Source: a virus. From it: a stretch of DNA of 49,215 nt. Below the pieces are notes generated by a model, which did not search any database, was not told the DNA's origin, and worked only from the letters and a program-made list of their open reading frames with translations. Made by a program: the position numbers and the translations under genes. Positions 37,970 through 47,053 of the stretch are shown here, piece after piece (the stretch's first letter is position 1; the number at the start of each line of letters is the position of its first letter). Location of the stretch: positions 1 through 49,215 of the IMG/VR virus record IMGVR_UViG_3300034524_000131; one strand, 5' to 3'.

Positions 37970-40243
37970 ATGGCACAGCGGAAAATGTTTGAAATGGCCT
38001 TCGAGATAGCCGGAAAAATAAATTCTTCCTTTGGACGCACTTTTACGTCGGCAAATGAAAAGCTTCAGAGAATGAACAGACATATTTCGTCTCTACGTTC
38101 AGAGATGAGAGAACTTGAAAGGGCTCAAAAAAAAGGAGAAATAACTGCAAAAAAATATGCAGAATCGTACGAAAAACTAACAAGGCAGCTGGATAAAGCT
38201 GAAAGGGCACAGCGCAGGCTTTCTAAGGCTGTCTCGAGACAACAAAGACTTAGCAATTTCCGTCAGAGAATGCGAGGTGCAATGTTAGGTGCGGTTGAAA
38301 CAGCTGTTACAGTAGGCGCACCAATTGCTGCAGCTATAAAATTTGAATCAAGTATGGCAGATGTCAAGAAAGTAGTAGATTTTGAAACACCGGAGCAGTT
38401 TAAGGCCATGGAAAAAGACATTATAAATCTATCTAAACGTATCCCTATGGTTGCTGATGAACTAGCTCAAATCGTTGCTGCAGGCGGACAGGCAGGTATT
38501 GCTAGAGAAGATTTAATTAAATTTGCTGAGGCTGCTGCCCAAATGGGTGTAGCATTCGATATTTCGGCTGAAGAGGCCGGGCAGATGATGGCACAGTGGC
38601 GCTCTGCATTCAAGATAAACCAGGAAGAGGTCAACAGGCTGGCAGACCAGATTAACCACCTGGGGAACACGACAGCTGCTTCGGCACCAAAAATCTCTGA
38701 AGTGGTACGCAGAATAGGACCTTTAGGCGATGTAGGCGGGGCTGCAGCTTCTGAAATAGCTGCCCTGGGTGCTACTATGGTATCGGCAGGTATAACCGAA
38801 GAAGTAGCGGCCACCGGCATCAAGAATATGATCCTCAGCCTGACGGCTGGAGCGGCAGCAACAAAAACTCAAAAAGAGGCCTTCGCAGCGCTTGAGCTTG
38901 ATGCAGAAAAAATGGCAAAAATGATGCAGGAGGATGCCAGGGGAGCCATTCTGAAGGTGCTGCAGGCCTTGCAGAAGCTTCCCAAACACACGCAGGCCGC
39001 CGTAATGTCGGACCTGTTTGGAAAAGAAAGCATAGGGGCTATATCACCGCTATTAACGAACCTAGATGCTTTAAAAGACAATTTAAACAAAGTTGGCGAT
39101 GCTTCTCAATATGCCGGAAGCATGCAGAAGGAATTCGAGGCCCGTTCAAAAACAACGGAAAACCAGCTGCTGCTTCTTAAAAATAATACTAATGCCCTGG
39201 CTATTTCACTGGGTGAAATGTTGCTGCCCGGTATAACAATGCTGTCAGAAATACTGTCAAAAGGGGTAAATAAGCTTCAAGCTTTTACAGAAAAGCACCC
39301 CAAGTTAGCTAAGGTATTGGTTATAGGTACAGCTTCAGTATTGGGTCTTAGTGCTGCTTTAGCAGGAGCAGGCTATGTTATTAGTATTTTAGCGACACCT
39401 TTTGTTAACTTACATGCTTTAATAGTTAGATTCACGACAGCAGAAAAAGCGGGTGAAATAGCAACAAAAAGGTGGACAATAGCTCAAAAAGCATGGAACC
39501 TGACCAAAAAAGCTGGCCAGGGCCTGCTTAATGTGGGTAAGCTGGTTTTATACCGCACTAAAACACTGGCCATTGCAGCCGCTACTAAAGCATGGACGGC
39601 AGCGCAGTGGCTGTGGAATGCTGCCATGTCTGCTAATCCTATAGGTCTGGTAATACTGGGCATAGGTGCTTTAATCGGTGCCGGTTATTTGCTTATCAGA
39701 AACTGGGACAAAGTAAAAGAGTGGTTTATAACTTTGTGGAATAATCCTAAAGAAGCTTTATATCAATTTGTGGAAGGAATTAGGAATAGGTTTTCCGGCA
39801 TTTTTGATTGGCTTGAGGAGAAATTTGCATGGTTGAAAGAAAAACTTGCCTGGGTAACAGAGAAATGGGATAAGGTTAAATCATTCTTTGGTTTTGGTAA
39901 AGAAAAAGATGTAACTGCCACTGCTGTTAATCTTCCCGCCCATGCCGATGGAGGAATTTTCACCCGTCCGCATATAGCCTGGTTTGCGGAAAAAGGACCG
40001 GAAGCTGCCATTCCTCTGGACGGCTCACCCCGTGCATTGTCAATATGGGCAAAGGCCGGAGAAATACTTGGTATACGCCCAGTCGGTGGTGAACAGGTAT
40101 TTAATGTAACCTTTGCGCCGGTTATTAACGTTAGTGGTGGGGACGTCGGAGCTATACAGCAGGCAATTAAAGCGGCGCAGAGTGATTTTATGGCTCAGCT
40201 TAAAGCTGTAGTGCACCAGGAAAGGCGGTTAGACTATGCGTGA
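37970..40243 (+). CDS. Tail tape measure protein
   Basis: 757 aa. Residues 15-90 are coiled coil; about 120-360 is the TP901-type core (MADVKKVVDFETPEQFKAMEKDI, then LAQIVAAGGQAGIAREDLIKFAEAAAQMG); two hydrophobic segments near 455-480 and 545-570; a C-terminal part with HADGGIFTRPHIAWFAEKGPEAAIPLDG, the common end of this family. Its length sets tail length; about 750 aa suggests a tail near 110 nm by the usual 1.5 Å per residue rule. Confidence 0.95.
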   Translation: MAQRKMFEMAFEIAGKINSSFGRTFTSANEKLQRMNRHISSLRSEMRELERAQKKGEITAKKYAESYEKLTRQLDKAERAQRRLSKAVSRQQRLSNFRQRMRGAMLGAVETAVTVGAPIAAAIKFESSMADVKKVVDFETPEQFKAMEKDIINLSKRIPMVADELAQIVAAGGQAGIAREDLIKFAEAAAQMGVAFDISAEEAGQMMAQWRSAFKINQEEVNRLADQINHLGNTTAASAPKISEVVRRIGPLGDVGGAAASEIAALGATMVSAGITEEVAATGIKNMILSLTAGAAATKTQKEAFAALELDAEKMAKMMQEDARGAILKVLQALQKLPKHTQAAVMSDLFGKESIGAISPLLTNLDALKDNLNKVGDASQYAGSMQKEFEARSKTTENQLLLLKNNTNALAISLGEMLLPGITMLSEILSKGVNKLQAFTEKHPKLAKVLVIGTASVLGLSAALAGAGYVISILATPFVNLHALIVRFTTAEKAGEIATKRWTIAQKAWNLTKKAGQGLLNVGKLVLYRTKTLAIAAATKAWTAAQWLWNAAMSANPIGLVILGIGALIGAGYLLIRNWDKVKEWFITLWNNPKEALYQFVEGIRNRFSGIFDWLEEKFAWLKEKLAWVTEKWDKVKSFFGFGKEKDVTATAVNLPAHADGGIFTRPHIAWFAEKGPEAAIPLDGSPRALSIWAKAGEILGIRPVGGEQVFNVTFAPVINVSGGDVGAIQQAIKAAQSDFMAQLKAVVHQERRLDYA

Positions 40244-40442
40244 ATATATAACGGTACAGGGAGATACCTGGGATTTAATTGCTCTAAAGGTTTATGGCAG
40301 TGAAAAATACATGACAAAACTAATAGAGGCCAACGCCGAGCACCGGGAGACGGTCTTTTTTTCTGCCAATATAAGGCTTAAGGTGCCGGACATAGAGATG
40401 CCGATCCCAGATAAACTCCCACCGTGGAAGCGAGGGGATTAG
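40236..40442 (+). CDS. Tail protein X, LysM-like
   Basis: 68 aa, a single LysM-like domain (YITVQGDTWDLIALKVYGSEKYMTKLIEAN), as in P2 gpX. Overlaps the tape measure gene by 8 bp. Probably a baseplate hub part that may touch peptidoglycan. Confidence 0.9.
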   Translation: MREYITVQGDTWDLIALKVYGSEKYMTKLIEANAEHRETVFFSANIRLKVPDIEMPIPDKLPPWKRGD

Positions 40443-41458
40443 TGGTGGAGTTAGGACGTCGAACCAGGCTATCGCTTATCTATGACAACAAGGATATATC
40501 AGCATATTTGGAACCGTACTTAATTGATTTTTCTTACACGGACCATGCAAGTGCCAGAGCCGATGATCTTCAGGTAACCCTTGAGGACAGGGCAGGCCTG
40601 TGGCGGGGAGACTGGTTTCCTGAAAAAGGTGCCGTTTTACAGGCTGCCATCATTGTTTCTGATGATGGTCGGGTAAAAAAACTGCCTGCAGGCACCTTTG
40701 AAATTGATGAAATTGAATGCAGCGGGCCTCCTGAGACGGTAAAAATTAAGGCTGTCTCGGTGCCGGTTTCATCATCGTTAAGAGGCGAAAACAAGACCAG
40801 GGCATGGGAACAGACGCGGTTATCTATAATCGCCAGGGATATAGCCGGCGGTGCTGGCATGGAATTGCTTTATGAAACCGATGATAACCCGGAGTATGAC
40901 CGTATAGAACAGACGGAACAGTCGGACCTGGCATTTCTTCTAAAATTGTGTGAGAATGCAGGCCTTTCTTTAAAGGTGACTGGTAAACAGATAGTTATTT
41001 TCGATGATAGCAAATATGAGCAAATGGAACCGGTGATTACAATTATTAGGGGTAAATCACTAACCCTTTCATATTCAGCTGTATCTTCAACCAGGGATAT
41101 TTACTCAAGTGCAAAGGTTACTTATCAGAGCAGCAAATATTCTGACCCTATAATATATACTTTTACTCCTTCAAACCGGCCGAAAACCGGTAAAACTTTA
41201 ATAATCAACGAGCGGGTAGGCAGTTATGCAGAAGCTGAAAGGCTGGCTAAAAAAAGACTGCGGCAGAGAAATAAGGAAGAGGTAAGGTTTAGTCTTACCA
41301 TGGTTGGCGATGTCACTCTGGTTGCCGGAGTAACTGTAATGCTTCAGGGCTGGGGAAAATTTGACGGTAAGTACTTTATTGATGAAGCAGTACATGAAGG
41401 TGGCGGAAACGGTTATACAACAAAAGTGGAGCTTCGCAGGGTCCTGGAGGGATACTAG
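40442..41458 (+). CDS. Baseplate hub protein D (late control D family)
   Basis: About 338 aa from GTG 40442 (GTG 40445 is the alternative) behind CGAGGGG. Shows DISAYLEPYLIDFSYTDHASARADDLQVTLEDR, WEQTRLSIIARDIAGGAGMELLYE and SDLAFLLKLCENAGLSLKVTGKQIVIFD, all typical of gpD/gp27-type hub proteins. Confidence 0.93.
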   Translation: MVELGRRTRLSLIYDNKDISAYLEPYLIDFSYTDHASARADDLQVTLEDRAGLWRGDWFPEKGAVLQAAIIVSDDGRVKKLPAGTFEIDEIECSGPPETVKIKAVSVPVSSSLRGENKTRAWEQTRLSIIARDIAGGAGMELLYETDDNPEYDRIEQTEQSDLAFLLKLCENAGLSLKVTGKQIVIFDDSKYEQMEPVITIIRGKSLTLSYSAVSSTRDIYSSAKVTYQSSKYSDPIIYTFTPSNRPKTGKTLIINERVGSYAEAERLAKKRLRQRNKEEVRFSLTMVGDVTLVAGVTVMLQGWGKFDGKYFIDEAVHEGGGNGYTTKVELRRVLEGY

Positions 41459-41932
41459 ATGAATAGTGTTCTTAAGAACCTAATTAGAATAGGCCGTATT
41501 TCGGCGGTGAATCCAGAAAAAGCGACGGCCAGGGTTGTTTTTGAAGCTCAGGGGGTAGTGTCTTACGATCTTCCGGTTCTCCAGCGGCAGACACTTAATA
41601 ATAAAGACTACTGTCTGCCGGATGTGGGCGAATATGTAGTATGTATTTTTTTACCTACGGGCAATGCAGAAGGATTTATCCTGGGAGCTATTTATTCAGA
41701 GGAAAATGAGGCTCCAGCAAACAGTAGCGATAAGCGAGTTATCTCTTTTTCCGACGGCACAACCATAGAGTATGACCGGTCTACCCATACTCTGAGTATT
41801 AATACGGTTGGACCCGTCAACATAGTGGCAAGCGGAAATATTAATATAACTGGTGACGTGATTGCCGATGGTATTAGCCTAAAAAACCATACACACCCTG
41901 AAACGGGGACTAATACAGAGACGCCCCAGTAA
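41459..41932 (+). CDS. Baseplate spike protein V
   Basis: 157 aa. An N-terminal OB-fold (RIGRISAVNPEKATARVVFE), then a short beta-helix (GTTIEYDRSTHTLSINTVGPVNIVASGNINITGDV), and a tip NHTHPETG whose HxH could bind iron as in P2 gpV. It forms the membrane-piercing spike. Confidence 0.9.
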   Translation: MNSVLKNLIRIGRISAVNPEKATARVVFEAQGVVSYDLPVLQRQTLNNKDYCLPDVGEYVVCIFLPTGNAEGFILGAIYSEENEAPANSSDKRVISFSDGTTIEYDRSTHTLSINTVGPVNIVASGNINITGDVIADGISLKNHTHPETGTNTETPQ

Positions 41933-41947
41933 AGGAGGCGGTGTACC

Positions 41948-42337
41948 ATGATCGGAGCTCTTGGTAATATTGTGTTTGTCGCCTCTGCCGATACGATCCG
42001 GACTTTTGAAGATTTTTCCCGAAGTTCGGCCGGCCGATGGGCAAAACATGAAATTATAGGGCAGAAGCCAAAATCAGAGTATATTGGACCCGACCTGGAC
42101 ACTATAAGCTTCAAAATGCGGTTCGATGTTATGTATGGCATGAATCCGAGAAAAGAGATGGATGCACTATTGGAACTCGCAAGGTCGGGAAAAGCAGTGC
42201 CCCTGGTCATTGGGGGCAAGGGGCTGGGTGTAAACAAGTGGGTTGTAAAATCTGTAGACCAGGAATGGGTCCGTGTGGATAATCGGGGGAATGTGCTGGT
42301 CGGGATTGCAAACGTGACATTAGAAGAATATGTTTAG
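41948..42337 (+). CDS. Tail protein U
   Basis: 129 aa. MIGALGNIVFVASADTIRTFEDFSRSSAGRWAKHE and the later SFKMRFDVMYGMNPRKEMDALLELA match P2 gpU, a tail-end protein. AAAGGAGG precedes ATG 41948. Confidence 0.88.
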   Translation: MIGALGNIVFVASADTIRTFEDFSRSSAGRWAKHEIIGQKPKSEYIGPDLDTISFKMRFDVMYGMNPRKEMDALLELARSGKAVPLVIGGKGLGVNKWVVKSVDQEWVRVDNRGNVLVGIANVTLEEYV

Positions 42338-42351
42338 GGGGTGTGATGCTT

Positions 42352-42672
42352 ATGGAGTACGAAGTAACAGCAACCTTAGATGAAATAGATTTTGCTCCTG
42401 CTTCGGAACTAGCTGAGATTTTACAGAACGTCAGAACAATACTTAGCACCCCTAAGTACTCGGTACCCCTAAACAGAGAATTTGGCCTTTCAGCAACGAT
42501 GCTGGATGAACCGCTACCAGTGGCCCAAGCAAAGTTATCGACAGAGATAATTGAGGCTATCCAAGAATGGGAACCCCGTGTAAAGGTAACTCAGGTGACA
42601 TTTGAAAGGGATGCTCAGGAAGGAATTTTGCGCCCGAAAGTGAAGGTGAGGCTGAATGAGCAGCTTGAATAA
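42352..42672 (+). CDS. Baseplate wedge protein W (gp25-like)
   Basis: About 106 aa. EILQNVRTILSTPKYSVPLNREFGLSATMLDEP is the GPW/gp25 signature. AGGGGG lies 10 bp before ATG 42352; ATG 42346 and GTG 42343 are alternatives. Starts sheath polymerisation at the baseplate. Confidence 0.9.
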   Translation: MEYEVTATLDEIDFAPASELAEILQNVRTILSTPKYSVPLNREFGLSATMLDEPLPVAQAKLSTEIIEAIQEWEPRVKVTQVTFERDAQEGILRPKVKVRLNEQLE

Positions 42673-43774
42673 TTTGCCCAATATTGAGTTTGCATCGAAG
42701 GATGTCAGTCAGATTGAAGCGGATGTGATAACAACATATGAGGCCATTTCTGGTCGGAAACTGGCACCTGGCGATCCGGTAAGGTTATTTTTACAGGCTA
42801 TTGCATCAATTATAGCTCAGCAAAGGGTACTTATAGATTATTCGGCTAAGCAAAACCTGCTTGCATTTGCTGAAGGGGATTTTCTGGACCACATAGGTGC
42901 GAGGTTTAATACCGACAGGCTGCCGGCACAACCTGCTCAAACAACAATCCGCTTTACAATAAATCCTCAACCGCAAACAGTTACTATACCGGAGGGAACC
43001 CGGCTTACTCCGGATGGAAAAATATTTTTCGCAACTGTAGAAGCAAAGGATATACCTTCCGGGACAACTGAAGTGGATGTGGCAGCTGAATGTACTACTG
43101 CCGGAACCATTGGGAATGACTGGGAGCCGGGGCAGATAAACAGACTGGTTGACCCATTGCCCTGGGTCGTGAAGGTTGAAAATACGACAACAAGTTCCGG
43201 CGGTACCGATACCGAAGATGATGACAGCTACCGGGAACGCATCCGGAAGGCTCCTGAAAGCTTTTCCGTAGCGGGACCGTATGGAGCTTATGAATACTGG
43301 GCAAGGACAGCGCATCAATCAATTATTGATGTAACAGTGAGTTCACCATCTGCTGGACAGGTGGAAATCCGACCGCTTTTAGAAGGCGGAGAAATTCCAA
43401 CACAGGAAATCTTAGATGCCGTGGATGCGGTCTGCAATGATAAAAGCATAAGACCGCTGACAGATCAGGTGACAGTGTTAGCCCCAACGGTAGTTAATTA
43501 CGATATTACCCTGACTTATTGGATAGATGAGAGCAATTCTTCAATTGCTGCCAGTATTCAGGAGAAGGTTAATGATGCTGTTAATGACTATATCACCTGG
43601 CAGAAGTCGAAACTCGGGCGGGACATCAACCCATCAGAACTGATTGCTAGGATTATGGCTGCGGGAGCTAAACGGGTAGAAATTACTTCTCCGGTATTTA
43701 CTCAAATTACGCGAGAGCAGGTTGCGGTTGCGAATAATGTAACCGTGACATACGGAGGTCTAGAAGATGGCTAA
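42656..43774 (+). CDS. Baseplate wedge protein J
   Basis: 372 aa. Contains DPVRLFLQAIASIIAQQRVLIDYSAKQNLLAFAEGDFLDHIGA, TIPEGTRLTPDGKIFFAT and the DSYRERIRKAPESFSVAGPYGAYEYWARTAH motif of gpJ proteins. Overlaps the W and I genes, as usual in P2-type clusters. Confidence 0.95.
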   Translation: MSSLNNLPNIEFASKDVSQIEADVITTYEAISGRKLAPGDPVRLFLQAIASIIAQQRVLIDYSAKQNLLAFAEGDFLDHIGARFNTDRLPAQPAQTTIRFTINPQPQTVTIPEGTRLTPDGKIFFATVEAKDIPSGTTEVDVAAECTTAGTIGNDWEPGQINRLVDPLPWVVKVENTTTSSGGTDTEDDDSYRERIRKAPESFSVAGPYGAYEYWARTAHQSIIDVTVSSPSAGQVEIRPLLEGGEIPTQEILDAVDAVCNDKSIRPLTDQVTVLAPTVVNYDITLTYWIDESNSSIAASIQEKVNDAVNDYITWQKSKLGRDINPSELIARIMAAGAKRVEITSPVFTQITREQVAVANNVTVTYGGLEDG

Positions 43775-44330
43775 TATCAGGGAGATTAGCTTAGTTGATC
43801 TTATTCCGCCGAATTTGGCCAAAGATCCAAAAGTAAAAGCTGCTGCTGAAGCGCTGGATGCTGAACTGCAAGCTGTAACGCAGGCAGTGGACCAGTGTTT
43901 AATTATTTCCCGTATTGATGAACTATCGGAAGAAGCGCTGGACCTTCTAGCCTGGGAATACCATGTAGATTTTTACGAACCGGACTTACCAGTAGAACAG
44001 AAAAGGGAACTCATTAAAAATTCAGTTAAATTCCACAAGAAAAAGGGGACCCCGAAAGCAGTAGAAGATTTAGTTATCACTATTTTTGGAGACGGCCAAG
44101 TCCAGGAATGGTTTGAATACGGTGGCCAGCCCTATCATTTTAAGGTCCTCACCAATAACGGTTCAGCAACAACAACAGATGTTCAACGGTTTACAAGGGC
44201 TGTCGAATCTGTTAAAAATGCTCGTTCTGTTCTTGAAGCTGTTGAAATAACACTTACGGATGAAATGGAGCTGTATTTGGCTGGTGTGGTGCATATTGGT
44301 GAATATTATGAAGCAAGGCAGGTGGTGTAA
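43767..44330 (+). CDS. Tail protein I
   Basis: 187 aa. EEALDLLAWEYHVDFYEPDLPVEQKRELIKNSVKFHKKKGTPKAVEDLV is the gpI signature. It links the baseplate wedge to the fibers. Confidence 0.93.
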   Translation: MANIREISLVDLIPPNLAKDPKVKAAAEALDAELQAVTQAVDQCLIISRIDELSEEALDLLAWEYHVDFYEPDLPVEQKRELIKNSVKFHKKKGTPKAVEDLVITIFGDGQVQEWFEYGGQPYHFKVLTNNGSATTTDVQRFTRAVESVKNARSVLEAVEITLTDEMELYLAGVVHIGEYYEARQVV

Positions 44331-45851
44331 ATGAGTGCGTTCGGAGGGCTTATATTAACAAACAAGGGAAGGGCTCTTCAAGCAAAAGCCCAGACTGGCG
44401 TACAGCTTAATTTTACAAAAGTTAAGGTTGGAGACGGCAGTCTGAGTGGGCAGAGTATTCTTGAATTAAATGACCTTATCAGTCCTAAAAAAGAACTGAG
44501 TATTCTTGAATTAAAAACACTACCCGAAGATAAAGCAAGTTTAAAAAGCTTCCTCAGCAATTCTGATATTACCACAGGTTTTTACTGGCGTGAACTTGGA
44601 GTATTCGCCCAGGATCCGGATGAAGGGGAAATACTGTATTGCTACGGTAATGCCGGAGCAAATGCGGAGTATATACCTGCAGGCGGCGGAGCAGATGTAG
44701 TAGAGAAACATATCAACATAGTAACTATAGTAGGGAATGTTTCTAGTGTTTCTGCCACGCTAGGATCAGAAATATATGTAACCCAGGCTGACTTTGATGC
44801 ACATGTTAACAATGTTTCTAATCCTCATAACGTAACTGTAACGCAGATAGGTGCAGAAACCCCTGCTGGTGCTCAATCAAAGGCCGATGTCGCAGAAACC
44901 AACGCAAAAAGTTATACAGATGGGTTAATTGATAATTTAGCTGGAACTGGTAGGACTACCGAAACGGTGAAAGGAAATGCTGATAATATCTCAGCACATA
45001 TAAATCAAACCACAGAAGCTCATGGAGGAATTATTGCTACTAGTGAAAAAGGGCAACCCAATGGTGTGGCAACACTGGATGCAAACGGGCAAGTGCCAGC
45101 GATTCAAATTCCAGATAACGTGAAAGAAATAAAAGTTGTTAATACCATTGCTGATAGAGATGCTTTATTGGTATATGAAGGGCTAAGAGTTCATGTAATA
45201 GATGCTACTGCAGATCCTACCGTAGATAGTGGATGGGCTGAATACCTTTGGACCGGGGCAGAATGGGTTAAAACTGCTGAAAATGAAAGTATTGACATAG
45301 TTCTTGATTGGGCTAATATACAAAACAAGCCTTCTTCTTTTACGCCAACGGCCCACAAATCCACCCACGCCACGGGTGGAAGTGACGAGCTTACCCCTGC
45401 CGACATAGGGGCAGAAACCCCGGCAGGCGCACAGACGAAGGTGGATGCTCATGCGAACGCTACTGCTGTTCACAGTGCTACATCTGCTGCTATCGCAAAC
45501 CGTATCATGATGCGGGATAGTGCGGGCAGGGCAAAGGTGGCTGCTCCGGCTGCGGCGGATGATATTGCGAGAAAGGATACTGTTGATGCAGTACAAACTA
45601 ATCTAAACAATCATACTGGGAATACAAGTAATCCTCACAATGTTACAGCTGCACAGCTCGGGGCTTCAAATATACTCGCGCAAATCAAAACAGTAGACGG
45701 CGCAGGAAGCGGGCTGGATGCGGACACGGTAGACGGGTTGCACCATTCTTCTTTTACCCGTGCTCGAAGCGGGGGTCAAAATATTTGGGTGCAAAGCACA
45801 GCTCCTACAGCAATAGCGGTAGGCGATATTTGGGTTGATACCTCGGCATAG
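44331..45851 (+). CDS. Tail fiber protein, gpH-like
   Basis: 506 aa. The N-terminal collar domain (FGGLILTNKGRALQAKAQTGVQLNFTKVKVGDG) attaches to the baseplate. A shaft with repeats follows: VSNPHNVTVTQIGAETPAGAQ and later TSNPHNVTAAQLGAS, plus THATGGSDELTPADIGAETPAGAQ. The C-terminus (GLDADTVDGLHHSSF) is a common fiber ending. The segment near 45340-45560 is GC-richer and almost repeats an earlier unit, a sign of fiber module exchange. It binds the host surface. Confidence 0.92.
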   Translation: MSAFGGLILTNKGRALQAKAQTGVQLNFTKVKVGDGSLSGQSILELNDLISPKKELSILELKTLPEDKASLKSFLSNSDITTGFYWRELGVFAQDPDEGEILYCYGNAGANAEYIPAGGGADVVEKHINIVTIVGNVSSVSATLGSEIYVTQADFDAHVNNVSNPHNVTVTQIGAETPAGAQSKADVAETNAKSYTDGLIDNLAGTGRTTETVKGNADNISAHINQTTEAHGGIIATSEKGQPNGVATLDANGQVPAIQIPDNVKEIKVVNTIADRDALLVYEGLRVHVIDATADPTVDSGWAEYLWTGAEWVKTAENESIDIVLDWANIQNKPSSFTPTAHKSTHATGGSDELTPADIGAETPAGAQTKVDAHANATAVHSATSAAIANRIMMRDSAGRAKVAAPAAADDIARKDTVDAVQTNLNNHTGNTSNPHNVTAAQLGASNILAQIKTVDGAGSGLDADTVDGLHHSSFTRARSGGQNIWVQSTAPTAIAVGDIWVDTSA

Positions 45852-45865
45852 GGAGGAATGAACTA

Positions 45866-46594
45866 GTGGCACAGATAAAAGTTTGGGATGGAGCGGCTTG
45901 GGTAGAACCTAAAGCAATATATGTGTGGAATGGTTCTAGTTGGGAACAGAAGGCAGGTAAGTATTGGGACGGTAGCAACTGGATTGATTTTATAAGTTAT
46001 CACGTCATCTGGCATTGCGATATCACAGAAGGTAAGGTATACGAACTTAATCCTGATGATTTTACTGTAATACGTTCTGCAAATTCTCCATCTACTCAGC
46101 CTAGCGGTATTGGCGGTACGCTAGGTATTATATGGCACGTTGACGACGCAGCAGGTAGAATCTATGAATTAAGTACGTCGGATTTTAGTGTAGTGCGCTC
46201 TGCTTCTGGTTATGACCGAGGTGTTGGAGGAGACGAGAGTGTTATTTGGGCCGGTTATGATGACTGGATTCGAGAATACAGTCCTTCTAACTTCAGTGTT
46301 GTAAGAACGAGCGGTGATATTGGGTCAAACATTCAGGGTGTAGGTGGAAAAAGTGATGTTATTTGGATAACAGATGCGACAGAAGAAAAATTAAAAGAGA
46401 TAAATGTATCGGATTTAACAATTATTAGAACAGCGTCTACTGGAGTATTCAAGTTCAAGGGGTGCGGTGGGAACAGAGAAAAGCTCTGGGTGTGTGGAAG
46501 TTATTTCATTGATGAACAAGACCCTGAAACACTTATACGTATTCGTTATGCGAATTCGCCTGGACCATCTGCTTCGGGTATAGGAGGACAATAA
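45866..46594 (+). CDS. Fiber-tip or receptor-binding protein with repeat blades
   Basis: 242 aa from GTG 45866. The N-terminus (IKVWDGAAWVEPKAIYVWNGSSWEQKAGKYWDGSNW) has three short WDG-type repeats often found in phage fibers. After it come about five repeats of roughly 40 aa: VIWHxD..xGxVYEL..xDFxVxRSAxS..GxGG, a beta-propeller-like pattern. It follows the fiber gene and probably forms the adhesin tip. Confidence 0.7.
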   Translation: MAQIKVWDGAAWVEPKAIYVWNGSSWEQKAGKYWDGSNWIDFISYHVIWHCDITEGKVYELNPDDFTVIRSANSPSTQPSGIGGTLGIIWHVDDAAGRIYELSTSDFSVVRSASGYDRGVGGDESVIWAGYDDWIREYSPSNFSVVRTSGDIGSNIQGVGGKSDVIWITDATEEKLKEINVSDLTIIRTASTGVFKFKGCGGNREKLWVCGSYFIDEQDPETLIRIRYANSPGPSASGIGGQ

Positions 46595-46611
46595 TATAGG
46601 AGGTGTATATA

Positions 46612-47052
46612 ATGCTTTATGGTCTTAAGATACAGGTAGATTTTGAAACTGGAAAGAGGGCAGGTAACATTGACCCGCGGGATAGGGGATTGGCATGTCA
46701 TCCGACATGGCAGAACATTGATGTTGGCTACGAAGTTAGACTGATTGTAGATGGTAGAGATGTCGCAGTGTATGAAAATGTCCCTGGAATAGAGATTCTG
46801 TACGGGGAAAATGTGATTAATGCTGAAGTTCAAGCAATGCAAAAAGACAGATATACTGTAAAAAACGAAGCTCTATTAGTAGAAAGTATCAAACAAAAAG
46901 GAATAGATATAAGCGACATACCTCCTGACTTGTCACCGGAAGAGGAAGCAAGAGAGTTATATCTACGAGGAGCGCTTGGTATTGTCAGGTACTCTCCAAA
47001 TCCGCCTACAGCGGCAGAGCTGTATAATAAGTTTTCGACGGAGAGTAGATAA
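46612..47052 (+). CDS. Unknown tail-lysis junction protein
   Basis: 146 aa from ATG 46612 after ATAGGAGG. YGLKIQVDFETGKRAGNIDPRDRGLACHPTWQNID begins the protein and a helical C-terminus LSPEEEARELYLRGALGIV ends it. No known family. Probably a fiber-associated or chaperone-type protein by position. Confidence 0.6.
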   Translation: MLYGLKIQVDFETGKRAGNIDPRDRGLACHPTWQNIDVGYEVRLIVDGRDVAVYENVPGIEILYGENVINAEVQAMQKDRYTVKNEALLVESIKQKGIDISDIPPDLSPEEEARELYLRGALGIVRYSPNPPTAAELYNKFSTESR

Positions 47053-47053
47053 A

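Noticed and set aside
44800-45660. Diversity-generating retroelement target in the fiber gene
   Set aside because: The near-repeats encode normal shaft motifs (SNPHNVT); there is no reverse transcriptase gene or template repeat in the window.
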